Below are positions 46,743-55,458 of a stretch of DNA of 64,000 nt, piece by piece. The stretch is taken from NCBI GenBank assembly GCA_963971535.1, contig OZ020589.1:54503743-54567742 (forward strand), given 5' to 3'. Position numbers and translations under genes: made by a program. Numbering within the stretch: the first letter of the stretch is position 1; each line of letters starts with the position of its first letter. The DNA comes from Notolepis coatsorum (lineage: Eukaryota > Chordata > Actinopteri > Aulopiformes > Paralepididae). Below the pieces are notes generated by a model, which was given only the letters and a program-made list of their open reading frames with translations, had not been told where the DNA came from and made no database searches.

Positions 46743-47508
46743 TTGTAGTTTCTCTCTGCAGCTGACGCCACAGCGCCTACAAACCTGCAGGGTCAATAGT
46801 GGAAGAGCTCAGTGGCCCAATGGGGGAGGCAGATGGATCAGAGCATGGGGGCTGTGAAGAGGGAGCTCCTACTCTTTATGGATCAGTATCTAGTGGGCAG
46901 CAGCCCCCCCCCCCCCCCCCCCCCCACCCGTTCGCTCAGGAAGAAGCGGGCGGATGAAGGAGAAGAGCTGCAGCAATGCTACGTTCCTTTGATGGTAAAC
47001 AAGGAATCACAGCTTTAAAAACATGGGCAGCATCATACCAAGAAAAAAAAAGAAAAAGACGACAGCCCTCTCATTGTGGTGGTATGATGTGAGGGGGAGG
47101 AGATGGTGATTCATATAGGAATCTTGGAATGAGAATGTAATGTGATTAGACGTAGTGCAGTTAGCAGCACCCGAGGTGGCAGAGGCAGAGGACGGAGCTA
47201 GAGAGAGGACCGGATCACAGGTTTGTGCTAAACGACGTTGGCCTATAGGTTACATTTTCACTACATTCAGGTAAATAAACACACTTAATCTACATTATAT
47301 GGGGTCACTTGGCTGATGATTCAAATTCTGAAATACATCATACAGCACAAGTACAGTACAACGGAAATTAGTTGACATCTAACCAGAGTGCAAATGTAAC
47401 AGTGAAGCAATAGTATTATACAATGTACAGGTGATTAAACTTGAGTATATATAAATGAATACTAGTACTGAGTAATAATGCCAATCAGATGTATGTACAG
47501 TGTTATAG
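46743..47508. other. unassigned DNA with a 68-codon open frame
   Basis: After an acceptor-like 'TTTCTCTCTGCAG' a plus frame at 46,812-47,018 contains 'MGAVKRELLLFMDQYLVG', a proline run encoded by a C homopolymer (about 46,904-46,925), and 'RKKRADEGEELQQCYVPL'. It resembles no family I know. The rest, to 47,508, shows nothing recognisable. Confidence 0.3.
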
Positions 47509-47512
47509 TTAA

Positions 47513-48848
47513 AGGCCCACTTGCATGTTGTATTTTTGTTCAATAAACAATGTGACTAGGCCAACGGTGACTTTCATGAAGAGGGAATTTTTTTTAATCG
47601 AAATTGACCCAGTTTTAGCGTTTTTATCAAACATTTTGTCCGCCCAACCACAACCACGTGGATATTTTAATCCATGGTTCATAACGTGCGTGTGTCATCC
47701 TAATGATGATGTCACAGCAGGTACAGGGCAGCAGGGGGCCTGAGAATCACAGGCAGGTAGTGGCAGGAAGCAGAGAGCCTTGTTACTACTAGCAGAGGAA
47801 TCTGTGGCTATCTGTTTCACCTAACACTATTGCTCCGTGATCATAGCCATTTATCTCTAAAGCTAACCACTATTTGTAAAAGCCACAACCACGTTACCAT
47901 ATTTGTAAATACTCATGTAAGTTAGCTAGCTTGTTAGCCAGCATTCCCGAAACTCCTAACATGCCCCGATTTAAAATGGTTCTCTCCTCTTTGTATACCT
48001 TTGTCCTCACAAACAAAGTATTCTGCCAGGGAACTTATGGATACGACACGACAGTAGAGTAGTAGTTATAAGGTGTTTGAGCTTGTAACGTTAACGTTAG
48101 TTAGCTATTGTGGTAGCCCCTTTCGTGACTGATGCACCGAGTGCTATCCGAGGGGCTACTATCGTATCAACATGCCGCGACGTGTAGCTTGCTAGCCGGC
48201 ATGACGCGTGTGCAGTGCTTTGCCCCACAGGTCTGAGAAGAGGACCTGCACATTTTACTCGTTCCCGAAACTCTTTTACATGCCCCGATTTAAAATGGTT
48301 CACGACAGTAGACATAATGCTAACGTTAGCGGGGTAACGTTAACGTTAGCCAGAGCCATATAGCCAGCTTGGTACTATGACCCGGGGATCAGGCGACAGC
48401 CTAACAGACAAATAGCGGCTCCGTACTGAACAACAGGCTGCCTAGTGGTACATGTAGTTATTTTTTTACGACATTAAAAACCTTATAACTACCTTGTTTC
48501 AACCAAAAATGCAGTTGTAGCTGGTCCATCAAAGTCTCTCCGACGATTAAACCCATTTGCGTCTTGTAAGGCGTCCATTTGGATCAAGGAAATAGCTTTC
48601 AGCACTCGTCAAACTCCATTGTAGTGGATCAGAAGTAGGGGAAAGTTACCCGCAGTGACGTCATGGCACTGATAGCGTCTGATAAGCTTTTTGATTGGCT
48701 CCATACATGTTATTCGTGCGTGGACATTTTTAACCCTTTCTGAGTGGAATTTCCGGCGTCAAATGGAAACAAATAAATAATGAAATTAGATACCAATGAT
48801 GTAAACTACCCATAATTGAAGAGTAGGGTTTAACCTGCAAGTGGGCCT
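47513..48848. mobile_element. TTAA-flanked (piggyBac-like) non-autonomous transposon
   Basis: Terminal inverted repeats AGGCCCACTTGCA are perfect (16 of 17 when extended) and TTAA flanks both ends (47,509-47,512 and 48,849-48,852), the target of piggyBac-type elements. At 1,336 bp it has no transposase frame. Inside, 'ATGCCCCGATTTAAAATGGT' occurs twice (about 47,962 and 48,281) as a partial internal duplication. Confidence 0.7.
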
Positions 48849-49097
48849 TTAAGATTACAGTGTACGGCAGTTGTAGACAGTGAAGGCAGTATAGGCAGGT
48901 ATACAATGAGTACTATATAGAGTTCAAAGTTCGTACAGTATGGATAACAGAGCCTAGAGTATAGGCAATGGGGTTATAGATCGTATAGCTTTACGCTCTG
49001 CTCTATTGGAACTATCCCTTTATCCACTCTAATAATGAATAACTTTTCTCCACATGCACACACCTATTTACCTCCGCCTGGCCACACCCACATCCGC

Positions 49098-49110
49098 TCC
49101 TATATAAGCG
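49098..49110 (+). promoter_or_regulatory. TATA-like motif in the DIRS left terminal repeat
   Basis: TCCTATATAAGCG lies about 170 bp upstream of the gag start. DIRS transcription is known to begin within the left terminal repeat, so this is a reasonable core promoter candidate. No initiation data. Confidence 0.35.
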
Positions 49111-49273
49111 GGGTCATGGCCACACAATCAGCTCCTTCCCTACTTTCACCACCGAAAGTGGCTGTATACACCACTTTAAGTTTAGTGCCAAAGTAGTTTG
49201 TTGGAGAGGAGCTACGTTGACATTGTATCTTTGTTTTTTCTCTCTCTCTATTTTTCGAAAAAACAAAGAGATA

Positions 49274-49623
49274 ATGTCTTCACCGTCGGAGGGTCTAGAC
49301 GACTCCACCAGCGCTTCACTATCGCGGTGTCCTCCGTGCGTTGTGGGCCGTCTCTGGTTCCACGGTTGTGGCAGGCAGGTGCGCCTCGGCGGCGCCCGGA
49401 GGAGAATGTGCTTCGCAGAGGGGTCGTTGAGCTCCCATCTCCTGTGATGTGGCTGAGTTCCGGCCCTGGTTCCCCCGCCAGAGGACAGTCGGCCGATAGG
49501 CTGACAGCACCTCTGGTGGCCGGGGAGTTACGTCGCAGACTCTTCGCCTCGGCTCGCTCTCGTCGTACTCAGCGGGTACATCTGTCGAGCTTTTCGCTCT
49601 ACTCAGCTCCTGTGTTCCAATAG
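49274..49623 (+). pseudogene. DIRS derivative, gag N-terminal fragment
   Basis: The frame starts at an ATG following a perfect 12-bp-stem hairpin (49,229-49,240 with 49,257-49,268) and reads 'MSSPSEGLDDSTSASL', then a Cys-containing region 'RCPPCVVGRLW', similar to the start of fish DIRS ORF1, the presumed nucleocapsid-like protein. The frame stops at 49,447; a neighbouring frame stays open to 49,623 with 'LVAGELRRRLFASARSRRTQ', implying a frameshift near 49,400. The coding region is then cut by the ICR at 49,612. It lacks everything downstream and is not functional as a retrotransposon gene. Confidence 0.55.
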
Positions 49624-49785
49624 AGTAGAGCGTAAAGCTATACGATCTATAACGTAAGGTTATCCTATAACCCTAGTTATATGAGTATAGCGAGCGCTCT
49701 GCTCTGACTCACTGAGGACCCCATGGTCTTCGCCTTCGGTGGTGAAAGACTTGGGAAGGAGCTGATTGTGTGGCCACGACCAGTG

Positions 49786-50432
49786 GTGCAGTGGTGGTCC
49801 CACTCGGTACCACGCCGTTCCAGCAGTTTTCGGAGCAGAAGTACGCGCACGGATGTGCACGCTCATGCACGCGCACACAAAAATGCTTTCACAACTTTCA
49901 CTTGACTCGTCGTGCCGTGCGCCAAGTACCGGCACTTATCTATCACCTATACTTTGCATAATAATAGGATACCAATAACATAACAAAGAACGAGAAGTGC
50001 AAAACCAAAATACAAGCCCTGTGGGGGTTTGCTTGATCTGTGGAGCTCTCACTATGTGACAAATGGTCCCGACTGGAAGGATGAGGCATTCCTTAAGTTG
50101 TGCTTCAGAAGGAAACTGTCCTTCTGTAAACTAAGTTACATTGTTAATTTAGTTTGTATTTACTTTTCTAGTTTGAGTTAATTCAATTAAAGAAATTGTA
50201 ACTATAATATTGTATCTACAATTACATTTAAAACATTGTTTGTTTTTCAACCATATCGGTTGACAATATAATTTCTTTATATATTGAAGGCTACATCCTG
50301 CTACCTTTTTCAGCTTCTCTATTTCAAGGCAATATTTACAAAAACTAAACTAAAACTAGTAATTTCCTATACAAACATGTTTTCCTACTATTTATGCATA
50401 ATAATCATCTGTTCTGTGCGACCGCGAGGGAA
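49786..50432 (+). mobile_element. family Y repeat, copy 1, in the DIRS right terminal repeat
   Basis: It shares 'GGTACCACGCCGT', 'CGTGCGCCAAGTACC', 'ACAAGCCCTGTGGGGG' and 'CGCGAGGGAACAT' with the copy at 52,966-53,205. This copy has about 370 bp more between the last two words (about 50,035-50,405), with a short protein-like stretch 'NGPDWKDEAFLKLCF' at its start. The class of element is unknown. Confidence 0.6.
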
Positions 50433-50605
50433 CATGTATGCGCTTATAGGAGCGGATGTGGGTGTGGCCAGGGGGAGGTAAATAGGTGTGTGCAGGTGTG
50501 AGAAAGTTATTCATTATTAGAGTTGATAAAGGGATAGTTCCAATAGAGCAGAGCGCTCGCTATACTCATATAACTAGGGTTATAGGATAACCTTACGTTC
50601 AGAGT

Positions 50606-51244
50606 TCAGAGTTTATACTTATAATTATAATAATTATACGTTATAGTGATGTCCCAAAGGTTGCAGCAAATATGTCTGAAACACCTGTAGCCCCATATCA
50701 AGCAATTAGTCATTCCAAACTAGTTTTCTTTCACATCCCATAATATTATAGCATAACTAATCACTAATCAAGCCCCAGGCAGATAAAGATAGTAGTACCG
50801 AATGATAAAGAAAGCCCCCGATAACTGGGGCTATGAGTGAGTCACTCCTTAGATGTCTGATACTGTGCATCCGATTGACATTTTCATGAATACAATAATA
50901 CTATATAGGCCTACATCATATGCTATAGCTTATTTATACGCAAGGTTCAAATGTCTGCGTGTTGAAGGTGTATTACAACAACAACAAAAAGTCTGTGCGC
51001 AAAAGCAAAAGCGCACAGCACATGCACATGTATCTATTTATTTATTTTTATAGCATGCCTATACTGGTGCAGGCAGCTCGGCAGGGTCAAGTCTAACCCA
51101 CTTCAGCAGGTGTGCTCTCCTATTAGGCTCAGGTTACATATTGAATTTAAATTCATCTAGACAATTCAAACAACCACAACTTACTCCAGCGTCAGAGAGG
51201 GGATCTTCAGTTTGTCTCGTCTCGACTTCATTCTGTCTCCGTCT
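50606..51244. other. unassigned AT-rich DNA
   Basis: I see no gene, tandem repeat or recognisable mobile element here. Confidence 0.5.
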
Positions 51245-51465
51245 CCTGTCCAGGGGGTCTCCTGTCCAGGGCAGGGGGTCTCCTGTCGAGGGGGTCTCCT
51301 GTCGAGGGGGTCTCCTGTCGAGGGCAGGGGGTCTCCTGTCGAGGGGGTCTCCTGTAGAGGGGGTCTCCTGTAGAGGGGGTCTCCTGTCGAGGGGGTCTCC
51401 TGTCCAGGGGGTCTCCTGTCCAGGGGGTCTCCTGTCGAGGGGGTCTCCTGTCCAGGGGTTCTCCA
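51245..51465. repeat. 17-bp VNTR, about 13 units
   Basis: The unit is GGGGGTCTCCTGTCCAG, with C/G/A variation at the sixth position from its end; two units are extended by GGGCA. Both strands remain open for about 100 codons ('DRRPPRQETPSTGDPL' on minus); these are repeat artefacts. Confidence 0.95.
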
Positions 51466-51593
51466 CTTCAGCTCAGTCACAGACCACAGTCACAGGCTCG
51501 GCGCAACACTAAGTCATTTTGGCACCAGATTCTCTGTCATCGCTCGGCTGGAACTAAAAATAACTGCCAACAAGGTGTCGTTTATCAGTAGCT

Positions 51594-51732
51594 TCAGCGG
51601 ATCCCTTCAGCGGATCCCTTCAGCAGATCCCTTCAGCGGATCCCTTCAGCGGATCCCTTCAGCAGATCCCTTCAGCGGATCCCTTCAGCGGATCCCTTCA
51701 GCAGATCCCTTCAGCAGATCCCTTCAGCAGAG
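51594..51732. repeat. 13-bp VNTR, about 10 units, with BamHI sites
   Basis: CAGCGGATCCCTT repeats with CAGCAGATCCCTT variants placed at intervals of two or three units. The GGATCC core makes it readable by BamHI digestion. Confidence 0.95.
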
Positions 51733-52010
51733 ATGCCTTCGAATTACCAATGCGCCGCTTCAATGAAAGCTATTCCGACTGCTTCGTGACCGCCGGGTTG
51801 CGTGGGCGACCGGGTGCGCGTCTGTCTGTCTCCAGCGCGCAGGAGACACCGACCGGGGTGGTGCCGGTGGTGAAGGCGGCACTGAGCGACAGCGCGGTGG
51901 GAGAGACGGGTCACCCTGTGCGGGTCACCTCCAACTCCCCCGTGACGCGCGGGGGCGAGGGGGCCGGAGAGAGCGCACATCAATGTGGGGAGATGGGTAA
52001 CCGACCATAA
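51733..52010 (+). other. GC/CpG-rich segment with an 86-codon frame
   Basis: Composition rises sharply to GC- and CpG-rich relative to the AT-rich DNA on its right. A frame at 51,750-52,010 begins 'MRRFNESYSDCFVTAGLRGR' and continues 'VVPVVKAALSDSAVGETGHP'. I do not recognise the protein. A small CpG island or host exon is possible; chance in GC-rich DNA is also possible. Confidence 0.3.
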
Positions 52011-52596
52011 ACCGATCGCGTGCGAATAGATCTTATCTTGACTAACGACGAGCATTCCCAAATTTATCTACTTTGTCTTCCCTATATGTACACCATACAA
52101 CAATATATTTATCTTAAGATCATAAATAATACAAAAAGCAGGATTGGGTGAATTTAAATGGACTGTTTTTTAGTGGATGGTTTTGTCATTTGATGTCCAT
52201 CAATAATAACTTGTTCAAACCTCTTACTTGGAAGTTCATAGAATAGCCAAAATGGCATCTTCTTTACTAAATACAGTAGATACACTTGGCGCCAATAATG
52301 ACTAGTCTATAATATAATATCCTAGTATATATCCTCCTATGCTCTCACAACATATCCCTCTTTTAAAATGACCTCATGCATTTCTCAAATATAGTAATGT
52401 TGTTTGCACAATTGTTTCATATGAAATGACAGCGACAGGAAATCAGTCTCTATTTAATTTGATATGCGCATAATCATAGCTGGGAATAGCCACCAGTGGA
52501 CAAATACAAGCTGTTGCTAGCAAGTGACAAATGAGTGAAGCAACAAGGCTGGGCGGGGAATAAAAGGAATTGTATAACCGACACCATGCTATTAAA

Positions 52597-52598
<2 letters not shown>
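52011..52598. other. unassigned AT-rich DNA
   Basis: No open frame, tandem repeat or known mobile element is apparent. Confidence 0.5.

Positions 52599-52662
<64 letters not shown>
52599..52662. repeat. (TG)n microsatellite, about 32 units
   Basis: An uninterrupted TG dinucleotide run. Confidence 0.98.
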
Positions 52663-52664
<2 letters not shown>

Positions 52665-52692
52665 TCATGGGAAGTATATAAGGTATAATTTC

Positions 52693-53390
52693 TAACTACA
52701 CACCCTCAAGGCCCCTACGCTCTGCATCTTCTGGCCGCCTCAGACCGACTCCTATCCAAGCTCTGGGAGGGTCATCAAAGAGATGTCGCCTATTCTCAGT
52801 CCTTGCCCCACAATGGTGGAATGAACTACCCACCCCAGTTAGGACAGCCGAAACACGTCCAATCTTTCGCCGTAAAAATTAAGAAAAATAATAAAAAAAA
52901 AATAATCGAACCCTAACTAACCTTACCGTCATGCACTTGTCCTAATAAACTAACCTACACTCAGTGATGCAGTGGTGGTACCACTCGGTACCACGCCGTC
53001 CTAGCAGTTCGCTGAGCAGAAGTGCGCGCACACAAAAATGGGTTCACAACTTTCACTCTACTGTCGCGCCGTGCGCCAAGTACCCGGCACTTATCACCTA
53101 GTCTTTGCATAGCATAACAAAGAAAGAGAAGTGCAAGACCGAAATACAAGCCCTGTGGGGGGTTTGCTTGAGCTGGTCTGTGCACACGCGAGGGAACATA
53201 TCAGGCATTTCTGATATTACGACTGCACCCCTGCCTACACTGTAGCACTCAACACTTTGATGAACATTGTTACTCAGCTGATAGAGTTGTGCCCTTCCTG
53301 CTGACTTGTCGTACAGAACTTGTAAGTCGCTTTGGATAAAAGCGTCAGCTAAATGACTAAATGAAAAATGTAAATGTATAAGACCCCCCT
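52693..53390 (+). mobile_element. L2-like LINE 3' end with nested family Y
   Basis: The ORF2 C-terminus reads 'RLFSVLAPQWWNELPTPVRT' and stops near 52,883. The 3' UTR is interrupted by family Y (52,966-53,205) and ends in 'GTAAGTCGCTTTGGATAAAA' with 'GCTAAATGACTAAATG' repeats, the standard tail of L2-type LINEs and of SINEs using them. It is 5'-truncated and dead. Confidence 0.75.
52966..53205 (+). mobile_element. family Y repeat, copy 2
   Basis: Same order of shared words as copy 1 at 49,786-50,432, without the 370-bp segment. It contains the inverted word pair GGTACC...GGTACC near its start. Its insertion into the L2 tail shows that it is mobile. Class unknown. Confidence 0.6.
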
Positions 53391-53442
53391 CTGATGCAAG
53401 TCTCATGGGAACTATATAAGACCCCCCTCTGACGCCTTTGCT

Positions 53443-53541
53443 AACATACCAAATACACCGGATGTTGTTTTTGTTGACACCAGCCACGGGGAGGTGCTGG
53501 TCATAGAAGTAGGCTGTACCTTTGACCTGTACATGGACCAG
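53443..53541 (+). pseudogene. scrap of a LINE with restriction-like endonuclease
   Basis: Thirty-three codons read 'NIPNTPDVVFVDTSHGEVLV' and then 'IEVGCTFDLYMDQ'. The PD...(about 15)...IEV pattern matches the PD-(D/E)XK-type endonuclease found C-terminal to the reverse transcriptase in R2/R4/NeSL-like LINEs, a different group from the other LINEs here, which use apurinic-type endonucleases. The frame is cut by unrelated DNA at both ends. The match is short, so the family call is moderate. Confidence 0.45.
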
Positions 53542-54025
53542 GGCCCTCATTCATCAATGTGTGCGTAGAACATGTTCTATTTCCACACGTAAGCACGGAA
53601 TGTAGAACCAGTGTACGCACAGGGAAGTCGGGATTCATCACACGTGCGTACGCAGGCTCTATGCTCCTACGTGTTGATGAATACCACTTTGTTCTACCGT
53701 CAATGCTCGTGCATGATTATCCATATATGGTCATGAAAGTGAGGAAACACCCCCCATGGGATGTGAAATAATGGACTGACCCGAGCGGAACTCTGAGAAA
53801 CTCCACGGAGATTGTTCACTGCTGTCGAACCAAGAAGACACTATCGCGTATTATGGGATAAATAAAAGGCGGACTTGTAAACGGTGATGTCAGATATCAA
53901 CGGCTCCCTAAGACCATTGCTGCAATTCTGCCTGGACAGCTCAAAATACTAATAAAGACCGTTCGTTGACCACTGTTTGGCGTTGGTTGTGTGTCATTAT
54001 AACCGTGCTGTAATTGTTATGGTTT
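53542..54025. other. possible MITE, one end visible
   Basis: DNA starting 'GGCCCTCATTCATCAATG' abruptly replaces the LINE frame and contains palindromic words such as ACACGTGCGTACGC. No matching inverted end was found before the gypsy LTR, so the element may be truncated by it. No gene is seen. Confidence 0.25.
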
Positions 54026-55076
54026 GACACCGACCCCAAACGCAACGACACAAGAGAGTAGGATTCAGAGTTGCCAAAAACAAGGGCTTGTTTATTTACA
54101 CTAAATAAACAGCATAGACTTGGTAGAGTTCAAACAAAGACTGGAATACAAGCAAGGATGAATGTTGCTGCTCTGCAGCTTCTCCCGGGATGGTAGTCTG
54201 GGGAAGCAGACGATGACGTCAGAGCCGCTCTGCAGACTTCTCTCGGCAGAATCTCCGAGGTGGTTGCGGGACCGAGAGGGAGAGAGGGAGCGAGTTAGCT
54301 CAGAGTGCAGTTGGAACAGAGCAGGTGACAGGAGAGGTGACTTGTACCCAAAAACAGAGTTATCCAAGTGACTGAATCTTCGGTGTATATACACACTGTG
54401 AGTAACGTTCCAAACACAATCCCAAGTGATAGAAATCTTCGGTGCAAAATAAACACTGTGAGCGAAGTCCCAAAATACAAATCCAAGTGATAATATCTTC
54501 GGTGTGTAAACACACAGTGGGCGATGTTAGGCCAAAATATTATCCCAATGAAACAATCCAAAAAAGGCTAAACGCTGGGTGAGTGACTGTCTGATAAAAA
54601 GCAGGAAATCTTCAGTGTTATTTAAACACACGAAAAACGGAATAGGATCAAAGACAGTCATAAAAACTCACCCAGGCGCTGTGCGTAAAGAGCGTTGGAA
54701 CAGAACGGAGCGAGCGCGTCGCCGCGGGGAAAGGGTGTCCAAGAGGAATGCTTCTTGAATATCCTGGAGGCAAAGCACAGGGAAAAAACAGCAGGCAAGG
54801 CAGGAACGGCGAATGCAACTGAAATATCAAAACGATCCAACAAAACTTGAATGGGGAAACGGGGTATAAATAATCAGGGAAAGCTTAATTGACAAGCAGT
54901 GACAGCTGAGGGATGTGATTGACAAGCGTGTGGTTGGGGGAGCACCAATCAACGACGTCTATGGGAAGAAGCGTGTGAATAGGGGAATGCAATGATTAAC
55001 AGAAAACTAATGGAAACAGAGCGAGTAGGCTTAAAGGAACAGAGCGAGTAAGTGAGCAATGGACAAAAACCTCACA
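54026..55076 (-). repeat. gypsy 3' LTR
   Basis: On the minus strand it begins TGTGAGGTTTTTGTCC directly after a G-rich polypurine tract and ends near GGGGTCGGTGTCA, giving TG...CA termini. AATAAA occurs near the end (about 54,100). The right boundary is firm. The left boundary is inferred from the terminal CA, since there is no second LTR in the window for comparison. Confidence 0.6.
54372..54560. repeat. degenerate 60-bp tandem repeat within the LTR
   Basis: Three diverged copies share 'ATCTTCGGTG', 'ACACTGTGAG' and 'CCAAGTGATA'. Internal tandem repeats in LTRs often act as enhancer blocks; that role is only a possibility here. Confidence 0.6.
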
Positions 55077-55092
55077 GTACCCCCCCCTCCAC
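55077..55092 (-). promoter_or_regulatory. gypsy polypurine tract
   Basis: On the minus strand GGAGGGGGGGTAC ends immediately before the LTR's TGTGAGG. This is the expected primer site for plus-strand DNA synthesis. Confidence 0.7.
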
Positions 55093-55458
55093 GGGAGCCA
55101 CCCGGCGACCAGGCCGACCCGGCTCGTCAGGATGGGCACGATGGAAGTCAGTGATTAAGCCGGGATCCACGATGAGCTGCCGGGAGACCCAGCTACGCTC
55201 CTCAGGGCCGTAACCCTCCCAGTCCACCAGGTATTGGAACCCCCGGCCCCGCCGACGAACGCCCATCAACCGGCGGACCTGCCACTGGGGGTGACCATCC
55301 ACCAACACGGGAGGCGGAGGATCAGGAGCTGGAGGCATCAGGGGACTGAGGGAGACGGGCTTAACCCGGGAGACATGGAACACGGGGTGAATGTGCATGG
55401 ACGCAGGAAGTTTCAGGCGTAGGGCCGCCGGACTGAGTACCTTCAGGACCTCGAAAGG
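55079..55458 (-). pseudogene. gypsy integrase C-terminus with chromodomain
   Basis: Downstream of the stop, the same polyprotein continues: '[14 protein letters not shown]', then a chromodomain, '[20 protein letters not shown]' followed by '[13 protein letters not shown]'. The aromatic and acidic positions of the methyl-lysine-binding fold are present. In chromoviruses this domain steers integration to marked chromatin. An in-frame TGA at about 55,456-55,458 separates it from the catalytic integrase; the family normally has Gly there before 'PFEVLKVL'. Translation could not include it without readthrough. The C-terminal end near 55,079 abuts the polypurine tract. Confidence 0.8.

Larger units (their letters stand above)
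48968..50598 (+). mobile_element. compact DIRS derivative with both terminal repeats and ICR
   Basis: The left terminal repeat (about 48,968-49,165) is the inverse of the right one (49,735-49,785 plus 50,433-50,560), which is split by family Y. An ICR at 49,612-49,712 joins a complement of the left outer end ('AAAGCTATACGATCTATAAC') to a complement of the right outer end ('TTATCCTATAACCCTAG'). Between left repeat and ICR only a gag start remains; polymerase, RNase H and recombinase are gone. It is a non-autonomous member mobilised, if at all, in trans. It differs in sequence from the DIRS at 4,757-13,506. Confidence 0.8.
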
